DNA from: Megascapheus bottae
Lineage: Eukaryota > Chordata > Mammalia > Rodentia > Geomyidae
DNA: 64,000 bases
Direction: 5' to 3'
NCBI GenBank assembly: GCA_024803745.1
Contig: JANJXV010000151.1
Coordinates: 1,798,001 to 1,862,000, forward strand
Within the stretch, counting starts at the first letter, position 1. Every line of letters starts with the position of its first letter. Below the pieces are notes generated by a model, which did no database searches, had not been told where the DNA came from, and saw nothing but the letters and a program-made list of their open reading frames with translations. A program made the translations under genes and the position numbers. Below, piece after piece: positions 25,666 to 41,200 of this stretch.

Positions 25666-28600
25666 CACACCTCCATTCTATGACTTCACACACCTCCATT
25701 CTGAGTTCACACACCTCCATTCTGTGACTTCACACACCTCCATTCTTTGACTTCACACACCTCCATTCTGTGACTTCACACACCTCGATCCTATGGCTTC
25801 ACACACTTCCATTCTATGAATTCACACACCTCCATTCTGTGATTTCACACACCTCCATTCTATGACTTCACACACCTCCATTCTGTGACTTCACACACCT
25901 CCATTCTGAGTTCACACACCTCCATTCTATGACTTCACAAACCCCCTTTCTGAGTTCACAGACCTCCATTCTATGACTTCACACACTTCCATTCTATGAC
26001 TTCACACACCTCCATTTTGACTTCACACACCTCCATTCTGACTTCACACACCTCAGTTCTTTGACTTCACACATCTCCATTCTATGATTTCACACACTTC
26101 CATTCTATGACTTCACACACCTCCATTCTATGACTTCACACACCTCATTTCTGAGTGGACACACCTCCATTCTGTGATTTCACACACCTCCAATCTGACT
26201 TCACACACCTCCATTCTATCACTTCACACACCTCCATTCGTTGACATCAAAAACAACCATTCTATGACTTCACACAACTGCATTGTGACTTTACACACCT
26301 CCATTTTATGAATTCACACACCTCCATTTTATGACTTCACACACCTCCATTCTATGACTTCACACACCTCCATTCTGTGACTTCACACACCTCCATTCTA
26401 TGACTTCTCAAACCTCCATTCTGAGTTCACAGACCTCCATTCTATGACTTCACACACCTCCATTCTATGACTTCACTCACCTCCATTCTGACTTCACACA
26501 CCTCTATTCTGACTTCGCACACCTCAATTCTGTGACTTCACACACCTTCATTCAATGATTTCACACACTTCCATTCTATGACTTCACACACCTCCATTCT
26601 GTGACTTCACACACCTCCTTTCTGTGATTTCACACATCTCCAATCTGACTTCACACACCTCCATTCTATGACTTCACACACCACCATTCGTTGACATCAA
26701 AGAACACCATTCTTTGACTTCACACAACTCCATTTTGACTTCACACACCTCCATTCTATGAGTTCACACACCTCCATTTTATGACTTCACACACCTCCAT
26801 TCTATGACTTCACACACCTCAATTCTATGACTTCACACACCTCCATTCTATGTCTTCCCACACCTCCATTCTGTGACTTCACACACCTCCACTCTATGAC
26901 TTCAAACACCTTCATTCTTACTTCACAAACATCCATTCTGTGACTTCACACACCTCCATTCTGTGACTTCACACACCTCCATTCTGAATTCACACACCTC
27001 CATTCTGTCACTTCACACACCTCCATTCTTCCTTCACACACCTCCATTCTATGACTTCACACACTTCCATTCTATGACTTCACACACCTCCATTCTGTGG
27101 CTTCACACACCTCCATTCTGAGTTCACACACCTCCATTCTGTGACTTCACACACCTCCATTCTGTGACTTCACACACCTCCATTCTGTGACTTCACACAC
27201 TTCGATCCTATGACTTCACACACCTCCATTCTATGAATTCACACACCTCCATTCTGTGATTTCACACACCTCCATTCTATGACTTCACACACCTCCATTC
27301 TGAGTTCACACACCTCCATTCTATGATTTCACAAACCCCCATTCTGAGTTCACAGACCTCCATTCTATGACTTCATACACTTCCATTCTATGACTTCACA
27401 CACCTCCATTCTGACTTCACACACCTCCATTCTGACTTCACACACCTCAATTCTTTGACTTCACACACCTCCATTCTATGATTTCACACACTTCCATTCT
27501 ATGACTTCACACACCTCCATTCTATGACTTCACACACCTCATTTCTGAGTGGACACACCTCCATTCTGTGATTTCACACACCTCCATTCTGACTTCACAC
27601 ACCTCCATTCTATGACTTAACACACCTCCATTCATTGACATCTAAAACAAACATTCTATGACTTCACACAACTCCATTGTGACTTCACACACCTCCATTC
27701 TATGAATTCACACACCTCCATTTTATGACTTCACACACCTCCATTATATGACTTCACACACCTCCATTCTTTGACTTCACACACCTCCATTCTATGACTT
27801 CAAAAACCTCCATTCTGAGTTCACAGACCTCCATTCTATGACTTCACACACCTCCATTCTATGACTTCACTCACCTCTATTCTGACTTCACACACCTCAA
27901 TTCTGACTTCACACACCTCAATTCTGTGACTTCACACACCTCCATTCAATGATTTCACACACATCCATTCTATGACTTCACAAACCTCCATTCTGTGGCT
28001 TCACACACCTACATTCTGAGTTCACACACCTCCATTCTGTGACTTCACACACCTCCATTCTGTGATTTCACACACCTCCAATCTGACTTCACACACCTCC
28101 ATTCTATGACTTCACACACCTCCATTCGTTGACATCAAAAAACACCATTCTATGACTTCACACAACTCCATTTAGACTTCACACACCTCCATTCTATGAG
28201 TTCACACACCTCCATTTTATGACTTCACACACCTCCATTCAATGACTTCACACACCTCAATTCTATGACTTCACACACCTCCATTCTATGACTTCACACA
28301 CCTCCATTCTGTGACTTCACACACCTCCACTCTATGACTTCAAACACTTTCATTCTTACTTCAAAAACATCCATTCTGTGACTTCACACACCTCCATTCT
28401 GTGACTTCACACACCTTCATTCTGACTTCACACACCTCCATTCTGTGACTTCACACACCTCAATTCTGTGACTTCACACACCTCCATTCTGACTTCACAT
28501 ACCTCCATTCTATGATTTCACACACCTCCATTCTATGACTTCACACACCTCCATTCTGACTTCACACACCTCCATTCTGACTTCACACACCTCAGTTCTT

Positions 28601-31600
28601 TGACTTCACACATCTCCATTCTATGACTTCACACACCTCCATTCTATGACTTCACACACCTCATTTCTGAGTGGACACACCTCCATTCTGTGATTTCACA
28701 CAGCTCCAATCTGACTTCACACACCTCCATTCTATGACTTCACACACCTCCATTCGTTGACATCAAAAACAACCATTCTATGACTTCACACAAATGCATT
28801 GTGACTTTACACACCTCCATTTTATGAATTCACACACCTCCATTTTATGACTTCACACACCTCCATTCTATGACTTCACACACCTCCATTCTGTGACTTC
28901 ACACACCTCCTTTCTGTGATTTCACACATCTCCAATCTGACTTCACACACCTCCATTCTATGACTTCACACACCACCATTCGTTGACATCAAAGAACACC
29001 ATTCTTTGACTTCACACAACTCCATTTTGACTTCACACACCTCCATTCTATGAGTTCACACACCTCCATTTTATGACTTCACACACCTCCATTCTATGAC
29101 TTCACACACCTCAATTCTATGACTTCACACACCTCCATTCTATGTCTTCCCACACCTCCATTCTGTGACTTCACACACCTCCACTCTATGACTTCAAACA
29201 CCTTCATTCTTACTTCACAAACATCCATTCTGTGACTTCACACACCTCCATTCTGTGACTTCACACACCTCCATTCTGAATTCACACACCTCCATTCTGT
29301 CACTTCACACACCTCCACTCTTCCTTCACACACCTCCATTCTATGACTTCACACACTTCCATTCTATGACTTCACACACCTCCATTCTGTGGCTTCACAC
29401 ACCTCCATTCTGAGTTCACACACCTCCATTCTGTGACTTCACACACCTCCATTCTGTGACTTCACACACCTCCATTCTGTGACTTCACACACTTCGATCC
29501 TATGACTTCACACACCTCCATTCTATGAATTCACACACCTCCATTCTGTGATTTCACACACCTCCATTCTATGACTTCACACACCTCCATTCTGAGTTCA
29601 CACACCTCCATTCTATGATTTCACAAACCCCCATTCTGAGTTCACAGACCTCCATTCTATGACTTCATACACTTCCATTCTATGACTTCACACACCTCCA
29701 TTCTGACTTCACACACCTCCATTCTGACTTCACACACCTCAATTCTTTGACTTCACACACCTCCATTCTATGATTTCACACACTTCCATTCTATGACTTC
29801 ACACACCTCCATTCTATGACTTCACACACCTCATTTCTGAGTGGACACACCTCCATTCTGTGATTTCACACACCTCCATTCTGACTTCACACACCTCCAT
29901 TCTATGACTTAACACACCTCCATTCATTGACATCTAAAACAAACATTCTATGACTTCACACAACTCCATTGTGACTTCACACACCTCCATTCTATGAATT
30001 CACACACCTCCATTTTATGACTTCACACACCTCCATTATATGACTTCACACACCTCCATTCTTTGACTTCACACACCTCCATTCTATGACTTCAAAAACC
30101 TCCATTCTGAGTTCACAGACCTCCATTCTATGACTTCACACACCTCCATTCTATGACTTCACTCACCTCTATTCTGACTTCACACACCTCAATTCTGACT
30201 TCACACACCTCAATTCTGTGACTTCACACACCTCCATTCAATGATTTCACACACATCCATTCTATGACTTCACAAACCTCCATTCTGTGGCTTCACACAC
30301 CTACATTCTGAGTTCACACACCTCCATTCTGTGACTTCACACACCTCCATTCTGTGATTTCACACACCTCCAATCTGACTTCACACACCTCCATTCTATG
30401 ACTTCACACACCTCCATTCGTTGACATCAAAAAACACCATTCTATGACTTCACACAACTCCATTTAGACTTCACACACCTCCATTCTATGAGTTCACACA
30501 CCTCCATTTTATGACTTCACACACCTCCATTCTATGACTTCACACACCTCCATTCGTTGACATCAAAAAACACCATTCTATGACTTCACACAACTCCATT
30601 TAGACTTCACACACCTCCATTCAATGATTTCACACACTTCCATTCTATGACTTCACAAACCTCCATTCTGTGGCTTCACACACCTACATACTGAGTTCAC
30701 AAACCTCCATTCTATGACTTCACAAACCTCCATTCTATGACATCACACACCTCCATTCTGTGACTTCACACACCTCAATTCTGTGACTTCACACACCTCC
30801 ATTCTGACTTCACCCACCTCCATTCTATGATTTCACACACCTCCATTCTATGACTTCACACACCTCCATTCTGTGACTTCACACACCACCTTTTTGACTT
30901 CACACACCTCCATTCTGTGACTTCACACACCTCCATTCTGTGACTTCACACACCTCCGTTTTGACTTCACACACTTCCATTCTGTGACTTCACAACCTCC
31001 ATTCTGTGACTTCACACACCTCTATTTTTTCACTTCACACACCTCCATTCTTTGACTTCACACACCTCCATTCCATGACTTCACACACCTCCATTCTATG
31101 AGTTCACACACCTCCATTCTATGAGTTCACACACCTCCAATTTGACTTCACACACCTCCATTCTATGACTTCACACACCTTCATTCTTACTTCAGAAACA
31201 TCCATTCTCTGACTTCACACACCTCCATTCTATGACTTCACAAACCTCTATTCTGTGACTTCACACACCTCCATTCTGAATTCTCACACCTCCATTCTGT
31301 GACTTCACACACCTCCATTCTTCCTTCACACACCTCCATTCTATGACTTCACACAATTCCTTTCTATGACGTCACACACCTCCATTCTGTGGCTTCTCAC
31401 ACCTCCATTCTGAGTTCACACACCTCCATTCTGTGACTTCACACACCTCCATTCTTTGACTTCACACACCTCCATTCTGTGACTTCACACACCTCGATCC
31501 TATGGCTTCACACACTTCCATTCTATGAATTCACACACCTCCATTCTGTGATTTCACACACCTCCATTCTATGACTTCACACACCTCCATTCTGTGACTT

Positions 31601-34600
31601 CACACACCTCCATTCTGACTTCACACACCTCCATTCTGACTTCACACACCTCAGTTCTTTGACTTCACACATCTCCATTCTATGATTTCACACACTTCCA
31701 TTCTATGACTTCACACACCTCCATTCTATGACTTCACACACCTCCATTCTGAGTTCACACACCTCCATTCTGTGACTTCACACACCTCCATTCTTTGACT
31801 TCACACACCTCCATTCTGTGACTTCACACACCTCGATCCTATGGCTTCACACACTTCCATTCTATGAATTCACACACCTCCATTCTGTGATTTCACACAC
31901 CTCCATTCTATGACTTCACACACCTCCATTCTGTGACTTCACACACCTCCATTCTGAGTTCACACACCTCCATTCTATGACTTCACAAACCCCCTTTCTG
32001 AGTTCACAGACCTCCATTCTATGACTTCACACACTTCCATTCTATGACTTCACACACCTCCATTTTGACTTCACACACCTCCATTCTGACTTCACACACC
32101 TCAGTTCTTTGACTTCACACATCTCCATTCTATGATTTCACACACTTCCATTCTATGACTTCACACACCTCCATTCTATGACTTCACACACCTCATTTCT
32201 GAGTGGACACACCTCCATTCTGTGATTTCACACACCTCCAATCTGACTTCACACACCTCCATTCTATCACTTCACACACCTCCATTCGTTGACATCAAAA
32301 ACAACCATTCTATGACTTCACACAACTGCATTGTGACTTTACACACCTCCATTTTATGAATTCACACACCTCTATTTTATGACTTCACACACCTCCATTC
32401 TATGACTTCACACACCTCCATTCTGTGACTTCACACACCTCCATTCTATGACTTCTCAAACCTCCATTCTGAGTTCACAGACCTCCATTCTATGACTTCA
32501 CACACCTCCATTCTATGACTTCACTCACCTCCATTCTGACTTCACACACCTCTATTCTGACTTCGCACACCTCAATTCTGTGACTTCACACACCTTCATT
32601 CAATGATTTCACACACTTCCATTCTATGACTTCACACACCTCCATTCTGTGACTTCACACACCTCCTTTCTGTGATTTCACACATCTCCAATCTGACTTC
32701 ACACACCTCCATTCTATGACTTCACACACCACCATTCGTTGACATCAAAGAACACCATTCTTTGACTTCACACAACTCCATTTTGACTTCACACACCTCC
32801 ATTCTATGAGTTCACACACCTCCATTTTATGACTTCACACACCTCCATTCTATGACTTCACACACCTCAATTCTATGACTTCACACACCTCCATTCTATG
32901 TCTTCCCACACCTCCATTCTGTGACTTCACACACCTCCACTCTATGACTTCAAACACCTTCATTCTTACTTCACAAACATCCATTCTGTGACTTCACACA
33001 CCTCCATTCTGTGACTTCACACACCTCCATTCTGAATTCACACACCTCCATTCTGTCACTTCACACACCTCCATTCTTCCTTCACACACCTCCATTCTAT
33101 GACTTCACACACTTCCATTCTATGACTTCACACACCTCCATTCTGTGGCTTCACACACCTCCATTCTGAGTTCACACACCTCCATTCTGTGACTTCACAC
33201 ACCTCCATTCTGTGACTTCACACACCTCCATTCTGTGACTTCACACACTTCGATCCTATGACTTCACACACCTCCATTCTATGAATTCACACACCTCCAT
33301 TCTGTGATTTCACACACCTCCATTCTATGACTTCACACACCTCCATTCTGAGTTCACACACCTCCATTCTATGATTTCACAAACCCCCATTCTGAGTTCA
33401 CAGACCTCCATTCTATGACTTCATACACTTCCATTCTATGACTTCACACACCTCCATTCTGACTTCACACACCTCCATTCTGACTTCACACACCTCAATT
33501 CTTTGACTTCACACACCTCCATTCTATGATTTCACACACTTCCATTCTATGACTTCACACACCTCCATTCTATGACTTCACACACCTCATTTCTGAGTGG
33601 ACACACCTCCATTCTGTGATTTCACACACCTCCATTCTGACTTCACACACCTCCATTCTATGACTTAACACACCTCCATTCATTGACATCTAAAACAAAC
33701 ATTCTATGACTTCACACAACTCCATTGTGACTTCACACACCTCCATTCTATGAATTCACACACCTCCATTTTATGACTTCACACACCTCCATTATATGAC
33801 TTCACACACCTCCATTCTTTGACTTCACACACCTCCATTCTATGACTTCAAAAACCTCCATTCTGAGTTCACAGACCTCCATTCTATGACTTCACACACC
33901 TCCATTCTATGACTTCACTCACCTCTATTCTGACTTCACACACCTCAATTCTGACTTCACACACCTCAATTCTGTGACTTCACACACCTCCATTCAATGA
34001 TTTCACACACATCCATTCTATGACTTCACAAACCTCCATTCTGTGGCTTCACACACCTACATTCTGAGTTCACACACCTCCATTCTGTGACTTCACACAC
34101 CTCCATTCTGTGATTTCACACACCTCCAATCTGACTTCACACACCTCCATTCTATGACTTCACACACCTCCATTCGTTGACATCAAAAAACACCATTCTA
34201 TGACTTCACACAACTCCATTTAGACTTCACACACCTCCATTCTATGAGTTCACACACCTCCATTTTATGACTTCACACACCTCCATTCAATGACTTCACA
34301 CACCTCAATTCTATGACTTCACACACCTCCATTCTATGACTTCACACACCTCCATTCTGTGACTTCACACACCTCCACTCTATGACTTCAAACACTTTCA
34401 TTCTTACTTCAAAAACATCCATTCTGTGACTTCACACACCTCCATTCTGTGACTTCACACACCTTCATTCTGACTTCACACACCTCCATTCTGTGACTTC
34501 ACACACCTCAATTCTGTGACTTCACACACCTCCATTCTGACTTCACATACCTCCATTCTATGATTTCACACACCTCCATTCTATGACTTCACACACCTCC

Positions 34601-34958
34601 ATTCTGACTTCACACACCTCCATTCTGACTTCACACACCTCAGTTCTTTGACTTCACACATCTCCATTCTATGACTTCACACACCTCCATTCTATGACTT
34701 CACACACCTCATTTCTGAGTGGACACACCTCCATTCTGTGATTTCACACAGCTCCAATCTGACTTCACACACCTCCATTCTATGACTTCACACACCTCCA
34801 TTCGTTGACATCAAAAACAACCATTCTATGACTTCACACAACTGCATTGTGACTTTACACACCTCCATTTTATGAATTCACACACCTCCATTTTATGACT
34901 TCACACACCTCCATTCTATGACTTCACACACCTCCATTCTGTGACTTCACACACCTCC
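24470..34958 (+). repeat. 6,048-bp offset duplication enclosing a 2,292-bp one
   Basis: About 24,470-28,910 matches about 30,518-34,958. TTCTCAAACC (26405 and 32453) and ACAATTCCTT (25305 and 31353) both give 6,048 bp, and the rare CTTCGCACAC unit is in both copies. The 1.6 kb in between (28,910-30,518) is itself a copy of about 26,618-28,240 at an offset of 2,292 bp, shown by AGAACACC at 26701 and 28993. The nesting means at least two rounds of duplication, the 2,292-bp event coming before or with the larger one. Confidence 0.75.
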
Positions 34959-37900
34959 ATTCTATGACTTCTCAAACCTCCATTCTGAGTTCACAGACCT
35001 CCATTCTATGACTTCACACACCTCCATTCTATGACTTCACTCACCTCCATTCTGACTTCACACACCTCTATTCTGACTTCACACACCTCAATTCTGTGAC
35101 TTCACACACCTCCATTCAATGATTTCACACACTTCCATTCTATGACTTCACACACCTCCATTCTGTGACTTCACACACCTCCTTTCTGTGATTTCACACA
35201 TCTCCAATCTGACTTCACACACCTCCATTCTATGACTTCACACACCACCATTCGTTGACATCAAAGAACACCATTCTATGACTTCACACAACTCCATTTT
35301 GACTTCACACACCTCCATTTTATGACTTCACACACCTCCATTCTATGACTTCACACACCTCAATTCTATGACTTCACACACCTCCATTCTATGTCTTCCC
35401 ACACCTCCATTCTGTGACTTCACACACCTCCACTCTATGACTTCAAACACCTTCATTCTTACTTCACAAACATCCATTCTGTGACTTCACACACCTCCAT
35501 TCTGTGACTTCACACACCTTCATTCTGACTTCACACACCTCGCTTCTGTGACTTCACACAAATCAATTCTGTGACTTCACACACCTCCATTCTGTGACTT
35601 CACACATCTCGATCCTATTATTCACACACCTCCATTCTATGAATTAACACACCTCCATTCTATGAGTTCACAAACCTCCATTCTATGACTTCACACACCT
35701 CCATTCTGTGACTTCACACACCTCCATTCTGAGTTCACACACCTCCATTCTATGACTTCACAAACCTCCATTATGAGATCACAGACCTCCATTCTATGAC
35801 TTCACACACCTCCATTCTATGACTTCACTCACCTCCATTCTGACTTCACACACCTCCGATCTGACTTCACATACCTCAATTCTGTGACTTCACACACCTC
35901 CATTCTATGACTTCACAAACCTCCATTCTGAGTTCACAGACCTCCATTCTATGACTTCACACACCTCCATTCTATGACTTCACTCACCTCCATTCTGACT
36001 TCACACACCTCCATTCTGATTTCACACACCTCCATTCTATGACTTCACACACCTTCATTCTTACTTCAGAAACATCCATTCTCTGACTTCACACACCTAC
36101 ATTCTAGGCCTTCACAAACCTCCATTCTGTGACTTCACACACCTCCATTCTGAATTCACACACCTCAATTCTGTGACTTCACACACCTCCATTCTTCCTT
36201 CACACACCTCCATTCTATGACTTCACACACTTCCATTCTATGACTTCACACACCTCTATTCTGTGGCTTCACACACCTCCATTCTGAGTTCACACACCTC
36301 CATTCTGTGACTTCACACACCTCCATTCTGTGACTTCACACACCTCCATTCTGTGACTTCACACACTTCGATCCTATGACTTCACACACCTCCATTCTAT
36401 GAATTCACACACCTCCATTCTGTGATTTCACACACCTCCATTCTATGACTTCACACACCTCCATTCTGAGTTCACACACCTCTATTCTATGATTTCACAA
36501 ACCCCCATTCTGATTTCACAGACCTCCATTCTATGACTTCACACACTTCCATTATATGACTTCACACACCTCCATTCTGACTTCACACACCTCCATTCTG
36601 ACTTCACACACCTCAATTCTTTGACTTCACACACCTCCATTCTATGATTTCACACACTTCCATTCTATGACTTCACACACCTCCATTCTATGACTTCACA
36701 CACCTCATTTCTGAGTGGACACACCTCCATTCTGTGATTTCACACACCTCCATTCTGACTTCACACACCTCCATTCTATGACTTAACACACCTCCATTCA
36801 TTGACATCTAAAACAAACATTCTATGACTTCACACAACTCCATTGTGACTTCACACACCTCCATTCTATGAATTCACACACCTCCATTTTATGACTTCAC
36901 ACACCTCCATTATATGACTTCACACACCTCCATTCTTTGACTTCACACACCTCCATTCTATGACTTCACAAACCTCCATTCTGAGTTCACAGACCTCCAT
37001 TCTATGACTTCACACACCTCCATTCTATGACTTCACTCACCTCTATTCTGACTTCACACACCTCAATTCTGACTTCACACACCTCAATTCTGTGACTTCA
37101 CACACCTCCATTCAATGATTTCACACACTTCCATTCTATGACTTCACAAACCTCCATTCTGTGGCTTCACACACCTACATTCTGAGTTCACACACCTCCA
37201 TTCTATGACTTCACACACCTCCATTCTGTGATTTCACACACCTCCAATCTGACTTCACACACCTCCATTCTATGACTTCACACACCTCCATTCGTTGACA
37301 TCAAAAAACACCATTCTATGACTTCACACAACTCCATTTAGACTTCACACACCTCCATTCTATGAGTTCACACACCTCCATTTTATGACTTCACACACCT
37401 CCATTCAATGACTTCACACACCTCAATTCTATGACTTCACACACCTCCATTCTATGACTTCACACACCTCCATTCTGTGACTTCACACACCTCCACTCTA
37501 TGACTTCAAACACTTTCATTCTTACTTCAAAAACATCCATTCTGTGACTTCACACACCTCCATTCTGTGACTTCACACACCTTCATTCTGACTTCACACA
37601 CCTCCATTCTTTGACTTCACACACCTCAATTCTGTGACTTCACACACCTCCATTCTGACTTCACATACCTCCATTCTATGATTTCACACACCTCCATTAT
37701 ATGACTTCACACACCTCCATTCTGTGACTTCACACACCACCTTTTTGACTTCACACACCTCCATTATGTGACTTCACACACCTCCATTCTGTGACTTCAC
37801 ACACCTCCGTTTTGAGTTCACACACTTCCATACTGTGACTTCACACACCTCCATTCTGTGACTTCACACACCTCTATTGTTTCACTTCACACACCTCCAT

Positions 37901-38299
37901 TCTTTGACTTCACACACCTCCATTCTATGAGTTCACACACCTCCATTCTATGAGTTCACACACCTCCAATTTGACTTCACACACCTCCATTCTATGACTT
38001 CACATACCTTCATTCTTACTTCAGAAACCTCCATTCTCTGACTTCACACACCTCCATTCTACGACTTCACAAACCTCCTTTCTGTGACTTCACACACCTC
38101 CATTCTGAGTTCACACACCTCCATTCTGTGACTTCACACACCTCCATTCGTTGACATCAAAAACCACCATTCTATGACTTCACACAACTCCATTTTAACT
38201 TCACACACCTCCATTCTATGAGTTCACACACCTCCATTTTATGACTTCACACACCTCCATTCTATGACTTCACACACCTCAATTCTATGACTTCACACA

Positions 38300-41200
38300 C
38301 CTCCATTCTATGACTTCACACACCTCCATTCTGTGACTTCACCCATCTCCACTCTATGACTTCAAACACCTTCATTCTTACTTCACAACATCCATTCTGT
38401 GACTTCACACACCTCCATTCTGTGATTTCACACACCTTCATTCTGACTTCACACACCTCCATTCTGTGACTTCACACACCTCAATTCTGTGACTTCACAC
38501 ACCTCCATTCTGACTTCACCACCTCCATTCTATGACTTCACACACCTCCATTCTATGACTTCACACACCTCCATTTTGTGACTTCACACACCTAAATTCT
38601 ATGACTTCACACACCTCCATTGTGACTTCACACACCTCCATTCTATGACTTCACACACCTCCATTCTATGACTTCACACACCTCCGTTCTGACTTCACAC
38701 AGCTCCATTCTGTGACTTCACAAAACTCCATTTTGTGATTTCACACACCTCCATACTATGACTTCACACACCTCCATCAATGACTTCACACACCTCCATT
38801 CTGAGTTCACACACCTCCATTCTGTGACTTCACACACCTCCATTCTGACTTCACACACCTTCATTTTTTGACTTCACACACCTCCTTTCTGTGACTTCTC
38901 ACACATCCATTCGATGACTTCACACTCTTCCATTGTGACGTCACACAACTCCATCCTATGAGTTCACACCTCTCCATTCTATCATTTCACACACCTCCAT
39001 TCTGACTTCACACACCTCCATTCTATGACATCACAGACCTCGAATCTGTGACTTCACTCACCTCCACTCTATGACTTCACACTCCTCCATTCTATGACTT
39101 CCCACACCTCCTTTCTATGACTTCACCCACCTCAGTCTATGACTTCACACACCTCCATTCTGACTTCACTCACCTCCATTCTGTGACTTCACACACCTCC
39201 GTTTTGACTTCACACACTTCCAATCTGTGACTTCACACACCTCCATTCTGTGACTTCACACACCTCTATTGTTTCATTTCACACACCTCCATTCTTTGAC
39301 TTCACACACCGCCATTCCATGACTTCACAAACCTCCATTCTATGAGTTCACACACCTCCATTCTATGAGTTCACACACCTCCAATTTGACTTCACACATC
39401 TCCATTCTATAACTTCACACACCTTCATTCTTACTTCAGAAACATCCATTCTCTGACTTCACACACCTCCATTCTATGACTTCACACACCTCCATTCTGT
39501 GGCTTCACACACCTCCATTCTCTGACTTCACAAACCTCCATTCTGTGACTTCACACACCTCGATCCTATGACTTCACACTCCTCCATTCAATGAATTAAC
39601 ACAACTCCATTCTGTGATTTCACAAACCTCCATTCTATGACTTCACACACCTCCATTCTGTGACTTCACACACCTCCATTTTGAGTTCACACACCTCCAT
39701 TCTAAGATTTCACAAACCTCCATTCTGAGTTCACAGACCTCCATTCTATGACTTTACACACCTCCATTCTATGACTTCACTCACCTCCATTCTGACTTCA
39801 CACAACTCCATTCTAAATTCACACACCTTAATTCTGTGACTTCAAACACCTCCATTCTATTATTTCACACACTTCCATTCTATGACTTCACACACCTCCA
39901 TTCAGTGGCTTCACACACCTACATTCTGAGGTCACACACCTCCATTCTGTGACTTCACACACCTCCATTCTGTGATTTCACACACCTCCAATCTGACTTC
40001 ACACACCTCCATTCTATGACTTCACACACCTCCATTCGTTGACATCAAAAACACCATTCTATGACTTCACACAACTCCATTTTGACTTCACACACCTCCA
40101 TTCTATGAGTTCACACACCTCCATTTTATGACTTCACACACCTCCATTCTATGACTTCACACTCCTCAATTCTATGACTTCACACACCTCCATTCTATGA
40201 CTTCACACACCTCCATTCTGTGACTTCACACACCTCCACTCTATGACTTCAAACACCTTCATTCTAACTTCACAAACATCCATTCTGTGACTTCACACAC
40301 CTCCATTCTGTGACTTCACACACCTTCATTCTGACTTCACACACCTCCATTCTGTGACTTCACACACCTCCATTCTATGACTTCACACACCTCCATTCTG
40401 TGACTTCACACACCACCTTTTTGAATTCACACACCTCCATTCTGTGACTTCACACACCTCCATTCTGTGACTTCACACACCTCCGTTTTGACTTCACACA
40501 CTTCCATTCTGTGACTTCACACACCTCCATTCTGTGACTTCACACACCTCGATTGTTTTACTTCACACACCTCCATTCCTTGACTTCACACACCTCCATT
40601 CCATGACTTCACACAACTCCATTCTATGACTTCACACACCTTCATTCTTACTTCAGAAACATCCATTTTCTGACTTCACAGACCTCCATTCTATGACTTC
40701 ACACACCTCCATTCTGTGACTTCATCCATCTCCACCCTATGACTTCAAACACCTTCATTCTTACTTCACAACATCCATTCTGTGACTTCACACACCTCCA
40801 TTCTGTGATTTCACACACCTTCATTCTGACTTCACACACCTCCATTCTGTGACTTCACACACCTCAATTCTGTGACTTCACACACCTCCATTCTGACTTC
40901 ACCACCTCCATTCTATGACTTCACACACCTCCATTCTATGACTTCAAACACCTCCATTTTGTGACTTCACACACCTAAATTCTATGACTTCACACACCTC
41001 CATTGTGACTTCACACACCTCCATTCTATGACTTCACACACCTCCATTCTATGACTTCACACACCTCCGTTCTGACTTCACACAGCTCCATTCTGTGACT
41101 TCACAAATCTCCATTTTGTGATTTCACACACCTCCATACTATGACTTCACACACCTCCATCAATGACTTCACACACCTCCATTCTGAGTTCACACACCTC

